A stretch of 64,000 nucleotides of DNA, taken from CAVQKZ01 sp963837325 (lineage in GTDB: Bacteria > Actinomycetota > Actinomycetes > Mycobacteriales > Jatrophihabitantaceae). A model generated the notes under the pieces. It saw only the letters and a list, made by a program, of their open reading frames with translations. It was not told the origin of the DNA and searched no databases. The stretch is from NCBI GenBank assembly GCA_963837325.1, contig CAWIMV010000002.1:744001-808000 (forward strand), given 5' to 3'. Below are positions 41,208 to 49,530 of the stretch, piece after piece (within the stretch, counting starts at the first letter, position 1; each line of letters begins with the position of its first letter). The position numbers and the translations under genes were made by a program.

Positions 41208-43618
41208 CCGGGCCTCGCTCCTCCTCCCGTCGAGTGGTCACTTACGCGCCCAGTGGTCAGCTACAAGTGACCACTCGCGCCGCAAGTGACCACTCGACGA
41301 AGGAACGTGTTGCGCCGGGCGGGATCGGGCAGAGCCCGTTGCGGCCCGATGGGACGCCGAAGGTCACGGGCGACTTCGCGTACTCCTCCGATCTCTGGAT
41401 GGAGGACATGCTGTGGGGCGTCACGCTACGCAGCCCGCACCCTCGTGCGCGCATCCGCAGCATCGACATCGGCCCGGCACTCGCGACGGCCGGCGTCACC
41501 GCGGTGCTCACCCACGAGGACGTGCCCGGCAACAAGCACTACGGACTGGAGATCGCCGACCAGCCGGTACTGGCGATCGACGAGGTGCGCTACACCGGTG
41601 AGCCGGTGGTGATCGTCGCGGCCGACCATCCCGAGACAGCCCGGCGGGCGGCGGCGAAGGTCGTGGTCGACTACGAGGTGCTGGAGCCGATCACCGATAC
41701 CCGGGCGGCCATGGCGCCGGAGTCGCCGCTGGTGCACGACGTCGCGACGCAGGAGCACTACCCAGGCGGCGGCAACATCCTGCGCCACGTCCGCATCCGC
41801 CGCGGTGACGCGAGCGTGCCCGCCGATGTCGTCGTCACCGGCGAGTACGAGGTCGGCATGCAGGACCAGGCCTTCCTCGGCCCCGAGTCGGGGCTGGCCG
41901 TGCCGGCCGAGGACGGCGGTGTCGATCTCTACATCGCCACCCAGTGGCTGCACGTCGATCAGGCCCAGGTTGCGCTGGCGCTGGGGCTGCCCGACGACAA
42001 GGTGCGGCTGTCGTTGGCCGGAGTGGGCGGGGCGTTCGGGGCCCGCGAGGACGTCTCGATGCAGATCCACGCCTGTCTGTTGGCGCTGCGCACGAACCGT
42101 CCGATCAAGATGGTGTACTCCCGCGAGGAGTCCTTCTACGGCCACGTGCACCGGCATCCGGCGAAGATGCGCTTCGAGCACGGCGCGAACCGCGACGGCC
42201 GGCTGGTCTACGTCAAGGCTGAGATCGTGCTCGACGGTGGGGCATACGCGTCCAGCTCGCCGGCCGTGGCGAGCAATGCCGCCAGCTTCGCGGTCGGGCC
42301 GTACGAATGCGACAACGTGCTGCTCGACAGCTACGTGCTCTACACCAACAACCCCCCGTGCGGCGCAATGCGTGGGTTCGGGGCGGTGCAGGCCTGCTTC
42401 GGGCACGAGTCGCAGATGGACAAGCTGGCGGTTGCGCTCAACCTCGATCCGGTCGAGCTGCGCATCCGCAACGCGATGAGCGACGGCTCGCTGATGCCGA
42501 CCGGACAGGTGATCGACAGTGCGGCGCCGGTGGCCGAACTGCTGCGCCGGGTGCGGGCCGCGCCGCTGCCCGCGGGTCGACCGGCGGCGGGGATGATCGA
42601 CGTGCGCGCGTTACCCGGTGGCGTCTCCAACACCACCCACGGCGAGGGTGTGCGGCGCGGTGTCGGCTACGCGGTCGGCTTCAAGAACGTCGGTTACTCG
42701 GAGGGCTTCGACGATTACTCCACCGCTCGGGTGCGGCTGGAGGCCGTCGGCGGTGAGCTCGTCGCAACGGTGCACACCGCGGCGGCCGAGGTCGGCCAGG
42801 GCCTCATCACCGTCATGGCCCAGATCGCGCGTACCGAGCTGGGCGTGGAGAACGTGATCAACCACCCCGCCGACACGGGTGTTGGCAGCGCGGGATCGAC
42901 GTCGGCGTCGCGGCAGACGTACTGCACCGGCGGGGCGGTGCAGGCGGCGTGCGCGGCGGTTCGGGACCGCGTCCTCGTGTTGGCGGCCGCGCGCGGCTTG
43001 CCCGTCGACCGGGCGACCCTGCGCGACGGCAACGTAGTGGCCGCCGACGGTGCCGTGCTCGCATCGGTGGTCGACGTCATCGGCCAGCCGTTCGTGGAGG
43101 AGACCCGCGAGTTCCACCACCGGCTGACCGAGCCGCTGTCGCGCGACCACGGTGGCGGTGGCGACATCGGGCAGGGCGATGCGCACGTGCAGTTCGCGTT
43201 CGCAGCGCATCGAGTGGTCGCCGATGTCGACGTCGAGCTCGGCCTGGTGCGGCTCGTGGAAGTGACGACCGCGCAGGACGTCGGCAAGGCCATGAACCCG
43301 CTGTCGGTCGTGGGGCAGATCCAGGGCGGGACGACGCAGGGCATCGGCCTGGCCCTGATGGAGGAGATCCAGGTGCGCGACGGCAAGATCGCCAACCCGT
43401 CGTTCACCGACTACCTGATCCCGACGATCCTCGACACCCCGCCGATGCAGGTACAGGTGCTGGAGTTGGCCGACCCGAACGCGCCGTACGGGCTGCGCGG
43501 CGTGGGCGAGCCGCCGACGATCTCGTCCACCCCGGCGGTGGTGGCGGCGCTGCGGGCGGCGACCGGGCGGCCATTGACTCGCGTCCCCGTTCGGCCCGAA
43601 CACATCACGGGGACCTGA
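41204..43618 (+). CDS. xdhA: Xanthine dehydrogenase molybdopterin subunit
   Basis: The 804-residue catalytic subunit oxidises hypoxanthine or xanthine to urate. It contains GGIGQSPLRPDG, KVTGDFAYSSDLW, the cofactor loops GVGGAFGAREDVS and GAMRGFGAVQACFGHE, GSAGSTSASRQTYCTGGA, and the catalytic glutamate in GLRGVGEPPT near the end. Oddly, codons 9-32 are encoded by a palindromic repeat (41227-41298) placed between the start codon and the usual N-terminus, read through in frame. A start downstream of the repeat is an alternative, but the ATG at 41204 overlaps xdhC as in a coupled operon. Confidence 0.93.
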   Translation: MTGPRSSSRRVVTYAPSGQLQVTTRAASDHSTKERVAPGGIGQSPLRPDGTPKVTGDFAYSSDLWMEDMLWGVTLRSPHPRARIRSIDIGPALATAGVTAVLTHEDVPGNKHYGLEIADQPVLAIDEVRYTGEPVVIVAADHPETARRAAAKVVVDYEVLEPITDTRAAMAPESPLVHDVATQEHYPGGGNILRHVRIRRGDASVPADVVVTGEYEVGMQDQAFLGPESGLAVPAEDGGVDLYIATQWLHVDQAQVALALGLPDDKVRLSLAGVGGAFGAREDVSMQIHACLLALRTNRPIKMVYSREESFYGHVHRHPAKMRFEHGANRDGRLVYVKAEIVLDGGAYASSSPAVASNAASFAVGPYECDNVLLDSYVLYTNNPPCGAMRGFGAVQACFGHESQMDKLAVALNLDPVELRIRNAMSDGSLMPTGQVIDSAAPVAELLRRVRAAPLPAGRPAAGMIDVRALPGGVSNTTHGEGVRRGVGYAVGFKNVGYSEGFDDYSTARVRLEAVGGELVATVHTAAAEVGQGLITVMAQIARTELGVENVINHPADTGVGSAGSTSASRQTYCTGGAVQAACAAVRDRVLVLAAARGLPVDRATLRDGNVVAADGAVLASVVDVIGQPFVEETREFHHRLTEPLSRDHGGGGDIGQGDAHVQFAFAAHRVVADVDVELGLVRLVEVTTAQDVGKAMNPLSVVGQIQGGTTQGIGLALMEEIQVRDGKIANPSFTDYLIPTILDTPPMQVQVLELADPNAPYGLRGVGEPPTISSTPAVVAALRAATGRPLTRVPVRPEHITGT
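41227..41298. repeat. Double-hairpin palindrome inside the 5' end of xdhA
   Basis: Outer arms 41227-41242 and 41283-41298 are perfect over 16 bp (CGTCGAGTGGTCACTT and its complement). Inside, AGTGGTCA (41251-41258) pairs with TGACCACT (41267-41274). The octamer AGTGGTCA thus occurs four times, two in each orientation. The 72 bp is a multiple of three and has no stop in the xdhA frame. Confidence 0.85.
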
Positions 43619-43620
43619 GC

Positions 43621-44502
43621 ATGGCGCGACTGGGAGCGAACCGCTACGGCAAGGCCGAGACGCGGGTCGTCCATGTCGCCCGGGCCGCGGCTCCGGGCGG
43701 CGCGGACGCCATCCGGGACTGGAACGTATCGACGAGCCTGTCCGGCGAACTCGCGGCCACCCACCTCAGCGGCGACAACAGCAACGTGCTCACGACCGAC
43801 ACCCAGAAGAACACGGTGTACGCGTTCGCGAAGCGGCTCGGCGGCGTCGAGCCCGAGGTGCTCGCGCTGGCGTTGGCCCGGCATTTCGTCGAGACCCAGG
43901 CGCCGATCAATCGCGCGCGGGTCGGCGTCGCGGAGTACCCGTGGTCACGCGTCGGCGACACGGGCTACTCCTTCGCCCGCAGCGGCGAGTACACCAGGCT
44001 GGCCACGGTGGTGCACGACGAAGCGAGCGGTCCGAGCGTCGTCGCCGGGCTCGCAGACCTCGTGGTGCTGAACACGACCGGGTCGGAGTTCTGGGGGTTT
44101 CCGCGCGACGAGTACACGACGCTGGCCGACGCGACGGATCGGATCCTGGCCACTCAGGTCAGCGCGCGCTGGCGTTACCGAAGCGTGGAGGTCGAGTGGG
44201 CGAGCGCGTTCACGGCTGCCCGGACGGCGTTGCTCGACGCGTTCAGCGGTACGCACAGCTACTCGCTGCAGCAGACGCTCTACGCGATCGGCGAACAGAT
44301 CATCGAGTCCGCGCCCGAGGTCTGCGAAGTGCGGCTGGCCCTGCCGAACAAGCACCACTTCCTCGTCGACCTGGAACCGTTCGGGCTGAGCAACGACAAC
44401 GAGGTCTACTTCGCCGCCGACCGCCCGTACGGCCTGATCGAAGGCACCGTATCTGGCCGACGACGCGCCCGAGCCCGGCCCGGCCTGGGACTGATCGGCT
44501 AG
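43621..44502 (+). CDS. Uricase (urate oxidase)
   Basis: The enzyme oxidises urate to 5-hydroxyisourate without a cofactor. The 293-residue protein has both T-fold repeats. Motifs: NRYGKAETRVVHV with the catalytic Lys, GDNSNVLTTDTQKNTVYAFA with the catalytic Thr, LNTTGSEFWGFPRDEYTTL, and ALPNKHHFLVDL. The last ~15 residues are Arg-rich and overlap a degenerate gene on the other strand, so the C-terminus may be recently altered. It is the last gene of the rightward arm, two bases after xdhA. Confidence 0.95.
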   Translation: MARLGANRYGKAETRVVHVARAAAPGGADAIRDWNVSTSLSGELAATHLSGDNSNVLTTDTQKNTVYAFAKRLGGVEPEVLALALARHFVETQAPINRARVGVAEYPWSRVGDTGYSFARSGEYTRLATVVHDEASGPSVVAGLADLVVLNTTGSEFWGFPRDEYTTLADATDRILATQVSARWRYRSVEVEWASAFTAARTALLDAFSGTHSYSLQQTLYAIGEQIIESAPEVCEVRLALPNKHHFLVDLEPFGLSNDNEVYFAADRPYGLIEGTVSGRRRARARPGLGLIG

Positions 44503-44863
44503 GTCGCCGGCTGCCAGGCGGGGTCGCGGCCGGTCAGCCCGAGTAGTCGATGCAGCGGTGGCGCGTCTTCGGACACCGGCACCGGCGGCCCGAACAGCCC
44601 GGGCGTGCCGTTCGGAGCTGGCGCGGGATGCGGGTGCGCCAGTCCGACGGCAGCTGGGTTGCGTCGGCCGACGGCGGTTGGCTGCCGCCCGGGGGAAACG
44701 TCTTCGTCGCCGCGGCGGTGAAGGCCATCGACAACCCGTTGACGTGATCGAGCAGCGTTGCGACGGTCGCCTCGCCGGACGGCGTCGGCCCGGCCAACTG
44801 GTCGTCTCGCACTCCTTCGACGATCCCGCTCAGCGTCGCCGTCGCCGGTCCAAGATCGAACAC
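44499..44863 (-). pseudogene. TIGR03086-family gene remnant with internal deletion
   Basis: The N-terminal part is intact (LSGIVEGVRDDQLAGPTPSGE, TVATLLDHVNGLSMAF, through WRTRIPRQL, about 80 residues). The C-terminal part is readable in another frame (GLFGPPVPVSEDAPPLHRLL, then GLTGRDPAWQPAT and stop). Roughly 70-90 central residues, including the usual VHGWDLA metal site, are missing at the junction near 44620. The result is out of frame and without a metal site. It overlaps the uricase stop. Confidence 0.75.
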
Positions 44864-44890
44864 GCTTTTACCCCCAACTCATCCATCGGA

Positions 44891-44948
44891 CCCCGATTGT
44901 GCAACTTCTGGACGGCCCTAAGGACGCCAGAAGTTGCCCAATCGCGGG
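44891..44948. repeat. Dispersed ~55-bp palindrome, copy 4
   Basis: The left arm GATTGTGCAACTTCTGG and right arm CCAGAAGTTGCCCAATC flank the centre CCCTAAGG, with C and G runs outside. It lies between the start of the TIGR03086 remnant and the end of the M28 peptidase gene, both on the minus strand. Confidence 0.85.
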
Positions 44949-44960
44949 CGCACCGTGATG

Positions 44961-47096
44961 TCATCCGTTCAGGGTCGCGGTCACCGCCTTCAGGCTGGCG
45001 TACAGGCTGGCTTCGTAGCGCCGGGCCTCGCTGGTGTTGTTGCGCAGGAACAGCGCGTCGTTGAGCGCCGGCAGTTCTTGCGTGCCGTAGCCGGAATTGA
45101 CGCCGGGCGCGTAGATCTGATGCTTGAACCACGGCCGGCCCGGCAGCCCGGCGGCGACCAGCAGCTGCCGTTCGACCCGGTCCAGCCGGACCGTCAACGC
45201 ATCGAGCTGCGCCCCGGAACGCCCGGCCGCGAGCAGCGTGTCGATGTGGTGTTGCAGCGACACCGCCGCGGCCGCCCACTTCGCCGCCTGGGCCTTGTCG
45301 CGATCGAGGTCCACAACCTGGCGGCCGAACCGTTCGTCCTGCTGAGCGGACAGCTCGTTGAGGTACTGCCCGACCTCCGCGGCGTACGGCTGGTAGTGCA
45401 ACGGCACCACGTCGGCGTCGGCCAGCCGCATCGTGGCCAGTCCGACGACTTGAGCGATGGCCACGTGGAACTTCCAGCCCGGGTCGATGTAGTGGTCCTC
45501 CATGAAGAAGTTGTCGCAGCTGCAGTGGTAGTCACCGCTCGGCGTCGATGAGCCGATGTCGGCGGCCGGCACCCCGAAATGGTCGAGGAAGGCGGTGTAG
45601 TCCGAGCCGCTGCCGAGCCGCTCCGGAGTCGGAACTGTGGTGCCGGTGTTCTTGGCCCAGTTGTCGTACGCGGTGCCGGACGTCCCCGGCCACGGCACCT
45701 GCTTCGCGACATCGCGGATCACGCCATCGAGTGACGGCACGGACGAGGCATCGAAGTCCTGGCCCGCGGTTATGTCCATGTTGAGGTAGGCGACGACGTG
45801 ACCGAGCCGGCTCGCTCCGGCTGCCTCGGCGTACTCCGTCGAACCGAACAGGCCGTACTCCTCGCCGTCCCACGTGCCGAGTTCGATCGTTCGCTCCGGC
45901 CGCCAGCCCGTCGCCATCAGCTTGACCAGACCGCGTCCGATCTGCAGGACGCTCTCGGCCCCGGACAGGTTGTCGTCGCTGCCGTACGTCCAGGCGTCGT
46001 GATGCGCGCCGAGCTGCACGACCTCGTTCGGGTGGGTGCGGCCGCGGATGCTGGCGGTGACGTCGTACACCGGCCGGATCTGGTACTTGATGTCGAGGTT
46101 CACGTGCACGGTCGAGCCCGAACCGAGCCGGTAGGTGAACGGCAACCCGCCCTGCCAGGCGCTCGGCGCGGCCGGCCCGCCGAGATGAGCCAGGATCGGG
46201 CGCGCCGACGCGTAGCTGATCGGCACGGTGGGCAGCTTGGCGATGTTCGAGTCCTTGGGGTCGATCCGCTTGGCGTCCTTCGTCGCCGGACGTCCGGGGG
46301 TCAGCGGGTCGCCGCTGTACTGCCACAGTTGCTGGACGCTGCCGCGCTGGATGCCGTCCGGCGCCCGCCACGGCCCGCTCGGGTAGACCGGTCCCTTCTT
46401 GTTGCCGTCGTCGGCCGGATCGGAGTAGATGATGACGGCCTTGGCGCCGTGTTCAGCGGCCAGGTTCGTCTTCACGCCGCGAAAGACCTTGCCGTAGCGG
46501 GCCAGAACGATCTTGTTCTTGACGCTCACCCCGGCCCGGGCCAGTGTCGCGTAGTCGTCGGTGGTGCCGTAGTTGACGTACACGACCGGAGCAGTGACGT
46601 TGCCCGACGGTGACAAGGCGTTGTAGCCGACCACGACGTCCTGGCAGTCAGTCTCGACCGAGCGGCAGGCCTCCTTGTTCGCTGCCGCGAAGTGCACCGG
46701 CGCCGTCATCGTGACGCTGACGTGCTTCGGCACCGAAAGGTAGACGTAATACGTCGAGACGTGCGGCTGCAGTCCGAACGACCGCAGCCGGGCGACGATT
46801 TGATCGAGGCGCTTCTTGTTGTTCGCGGTCCCGACCAAGCCGGTGCGGGCGGAGAGTTGCTGGTCCAGCGCCCGCGCGAGGGAAGCCGACGGGTAGGTCG
46901 TGAACGACTTTTCCGCGGCTCGTTCGCGCGCGCTCGAGGCCGCGGTGTAGCCGTCGAGGCGGGCGGTCGTGGCGGTAGCCGGTGCCGCGCCGCTCGGACC
47001 AGCGGTCAGGCCGCCGACGGTCAGAGCAGTGGCCGCCGCAGTTAGCACAGCCAGGGCGCGCAGCGCTGGACGGCGCTGGAGGGGTGACAGATTCAT
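44961..47096 (-). CDS. Secreted M28 metallopeptidase (glutamate carboxypeptidase II-like)
   Basis: The 711-residue protein has a signal peptide (about 1-37, ending in SGAAPA), a PA domain (VVYVNYGTTDDYATLARAGV ... KIVLARYG), the M28 catalytic domain and a helical C-terminal dimerisation domain. Zinc ligands and the catalytic residues are in GAHHDAWTYGSDDNLSGA, WDGEEYGLFGS, YLNMDI, and a late histidine. This is the NAALADase/PSMA architecture, so it probably trims glutamate or other C-terminal residues outside the cell. It is divergent from an M14 carboxypeptidase. Confidence 0.92.
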   Translation of the reverse strand: MNLSPLQRRPALRALAVLTAAATALTVGGLTAGPSGAAPATATTARLDGYTAASSARERAAEKSFTTYPSASLARALDQQLSARTGLVGTANNKKRLDQIVARLRSFGLQPHVSTYYVYLSVPKHVSVTMTAPVHFAAANKEACRSVETDCQDVVVGYNALSPSGNVTAPVVYVNYGTTDDYATLARAGVSVKNKIVLARYGKVFRGVKTNLAAEHGAKAVIIYSDPADDGNKKGPVYPSGPWRAPDGIQRGSVQQLWQYSGDPLTPGRPATKDAKRIDPKDSNIAKLPTVPISYASARPILAHLGGPAAPSAWQGGLPFTYRLGSGSTVHVNLDIKYQIRPVYDVTASIRGRTHPNEVVQLGAHHDAWTYGSDDNLSGAESVLQIGRGLVKLMATGWRPERTIELGTWDGEEYGLFGSTEYAEAAGASRLGHVVAYLNMDITAGQDFDASSVPSLDGVIRDVAKQVPWPGTSGTAYDNWAKNTGTTVPTPERLGSGSDYTAFLDHFGVPAADIGSSTPSGDYHCSCDNFFMEDHYIDPGWKFHVAIAQVVGLATMRLADADVVPLHYQPYAAEVGQYLNELSAQQDERFGRQVVDLDRDKAQAAKWAAAAVSLQHHIDTLLAAGRSGAQLDALTVRLDRVERQLLVAAGLPGRPWFKHQIYAPGVNSGYGTQELPALNDALFLRNNTSEARRYEASLYASLKAVTATLNG

Positions 47097-47259
47097 GGCT
47101 TCGACTCCCGTGGGGGCGGGCTGAGGATACTTCGACGCTAAGCCGGTTATGCCCGGTTAGTCCAGTCGAAAATGCTCGCACAAGCCGACAATCTCCCCGT
47201 TGCCCTCAGATGCCGCCAAGCGTTACGTTCTGCTGCATTCCGACACTCCGGAGGGTCGC

Positions 47260-49437
47260 ATGCAGCACCGGCGCCGCTTGACCGCAGTCGTCCTGGCCGT
47301 CGCAAGCACGGTTCTCGGACTCAGTGCCGTTCCCCCGGCGGGCGCCGCCCCGGCGAAGGCACCGGCGAGCGCGCCGGGGGTGAGTCCGATCGGCGCGACC
47401 GAGACCGCATTGGTGCGCCTGGACGTTCCCAGTCGCGCCCAGGTCGACGCGTTGGTCGCTTCCGGCGCTGACCTGGCCGGCCCCGCTCGCGAACTGTCCG
47501 GCGGTGCGTACCAGATCGACGCGGTCCTCACCGGCGTGCAGCTCGCGGCGCTCACCCGCAAGGGTGCTCACCTGAGGCAGGTCATCGAGCGCGAAGGCGA
47601 TGGCGCGGCCCGCTATGCCGCGAGCGTCAAGGCCGCGAAGGCTCGGCTAGCTGCCGGCACCCATCCGGTGGCGACTCCGCGTGCCGCCGGGCCCGACGCC
47701 ACTGCGCCGCAGGCCAATGCCGACACCCTGCACTTCCTGCAGGCGTACTGGTGGACGAGCAGGGGCCAGACGTTCGTCGGCACCCAGGTCGCCACGACCG
47801 CGACCGACGACCCCGACGTCGAGATCACGGTGACCTGGACGACCGCCGACGGACAGACCGGCTCGTACCAACTCGAGCGGTTCGTCGACGACGGCGAGTA
47901 CCAGTACCACTTTGCGAACCCGCAGCCCGTCCCCGCGAAGCCGGTGACGCTGACGGCGACCTCGAGCTTGGGCGGCACGACACACGTCACGCCCGCGTCG
48001 TGGCCCGGCGCGCAGCCGCCCTCGACGCCGACGGGCTACCAGAAGGACTTCATCTCGGCCTACATGACGCCGGAGGACATTGCCGCGCGGGTCAAGCGGC
48101 TGGCCCGCCAGTACCCCGACCTCGTCGACGTCATCAACCTGCCGAACAAGACCCAGGGTTACCGCCGCACCGCCTCGGGCTACCTCGGTGACCCGGCGAC
48201 GGCCGCGGTCGTCGTCGAGTCGGTGAAGTTCGGTGACCAGGGCTGGAACGGCGTGCAGGTCAAAAGCGTCAACCCCGGCGTCGCGAACCATCCGCTGAGC
48301 GCGCGCTACGCCGACCGCGTGCTCACCGTCACGCTGGCCACCGGCGCTGACGGCGCGGCGCTCAGCACGGTCGACCAAGTCGCGGCCTTCATCTCGGCGA
48401 AGTACCCGCAGCAGTTCCGGGCCTATGTCGAGAACGGCTCGGCCGGCAAGACGATGCCGGTCGCCGGGCCAACGCGGTTGACCGACGGACTGAAGGCCAC
48501 GGGCGGAGTGCCGCGCAAGCCGTGGACGGTTCAGGCGCTACGCATCGGCGTGCACCGCGACGGCTCGAAGATCGGGGTACTCGCGTACTCGCAGGAGCAC
48601 GCCCGCGAATGGGCCACCCCGCTGGTGACGCTCGAGTTTGCCGAGCGGCTGCTGGCGAATTACGCCACCGACCCCGAGACGGCGCAACTGCTCAACAACG
48701 TCGACGTCTTCGTCGTGCCGACGACGAACCCGGACGGCGCGAACTACTCGTTCAACGACTACAACTTCCAGCGCAAGAACATGGACGACTGGTGCACCGG
48801 CGCGAGCCGGGACCCGGTCAACCGCGATCGTTGGGGCGTCGACGTGAACCGCAACTACGCTGTCGGCTCGCTGTTCGACGGCTACGTCGGCGGCAGCTCG
48901 AACTGCCTCGGCGAGACGGCCGCAGGCACCGGTGAGCTGTCCGAACCCGAGAGCCGCAACATCGTCGCGCTCGCGCAGGCCCACCCGAACATCAAGTTCG
49001 CGATGAACGTGCATTCCTATGGCGGGTACTTCATGTGGCCGCCCGGTGCGTACAAGGCCGCTGGACGGATCACCCTGCCCCGCCCGTCGATCGAGGAGTC
49101 GGCCCAGTTCCTCGCCGACGCCAAGCAGATCGTGTCCGCGATCGCCTCCGAACGGGGCACGGTGACCTGGCCGGCCCAGACCGGGCCGGTGGCCGACGTG
49201 CTGTACTCCGCCGCGGGTAACTCGGCCGACGAGCTGTACTACGAAGACGGCATCTACGCCTGGGATTTCGAGGTTGGCAACGACATCTGGAATCCCGCTA
49301 CCCAGCAGTGGGAGGGCGTTGGGTTCCAGCCGCCGTACGACGAGGCGCACGGGGAGGCGATGGAGTACGCAGCCGGTCTCGTGCAGCTCGTCCGGGTGGC
49401 GGCCGCCTACCAGCAGGGCACGGCCGCTACCGGCTGA
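47260..49437 (+). CDS. Secreted M14 zinc carboxypeptidase with inserted domain
   Basis: The 725-residue precursor has a signal peptide (1-30, ending GAAPA). A beta-rich N-terminal part precedes the catalytic domain. Zinc ligands are in SQEHAREWATP (His, Glu) and MNVHSYGGYFMWPPG (His), and the general base glutamate is in YAWDFEVGNDIW. VNRNYAVGS binds the C-terminal carboxylate. About 100 residues (VKSVNPGVANHPLSARYADR through GPTRLTDG) interrupt the catalytic domain. I prefer ATG 47260, with GGAGG upstream, to the earlier ATG 47200. Confidence 0.92.
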   Translation: MQHRRRLTAVVLAVASTVLGLSAVPPAGAAPAKAPASAPGVSPIGATETALVRLDVPSRAQVDALVASGADLAGPARELSGGAYQIDAVLTGVQLAALTRKGAHLRQVIEREGDGAARYAASVKAAKARLAAGTHPVATPRAAGPDATAPQANADTLHFLQAYWWTSRGQTFVGTQVATTATDDPDVEITVTWTTADGQTGSYQLERFVDDGEYQYHFANPQPVPAKPVTLTATSSLGGTTHVTPASWPGAQPPSTPTGYQKDFISAYMTPEDIAARVKRLARQYPDLVDVINLPNKTQGYRRTASGYLGDPATAAVVVESVKFGDQGWNGVQVKSVNPGVANHPLSARYADRVLTVTLATGADGAALSTVDQVAAFISAKYPQQFRAYVENGSAGKTMPVAGPTRLTDGLKATGGVPRKPWTVQALRIGVHRDGSKIGVLAYSQEHAREWATPLVTLEFAERLLANYATDPETAQLLNNVDVFVVPTTNPDGANYSFNDYNFQRKNMDDWCTGASRDPVNRDRWGVDVNRNYAVGSLFDGYVGGSSNCLGETAAGTGELSEPESRNIVALAQAHPNIKFAMNVHSYGGYFMWPPGAYKAAGRITLPRPSIEESAQFLADAKQIVSAIASERGTVTWPAQTGPVADVLYSAAGNSADELYYEDGIYAWDFEVGNDIWNPATQQWEGVGFQPPYDEAHGEAMEYAAGLVQLVRVAAAYQQGTAATG

Positions 49438-49441
49438 GGTG

Positions 49442-49494
49442 GGATGGGCGCGCGCACGCCGACCGTAGGGGCCGAGTACGGCGCTCGCCCATCC
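49442..49494. terminator. Inverted repeat between convergent genes
   Basis: GGATGGGCG (49442-49450) pairs with CGCCCATCC (49486-49494), enclosing further GC-rich sequence. It lies between the M14 gene and the convergent secreted protein. There is no U-run, so its action as terminator is tentative. Confidence 0.45.
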
Positions 49495-49530
49495 GCGTTC
49501 CTCCGAACGCCGTTGAGACTGTCCCGAGCG

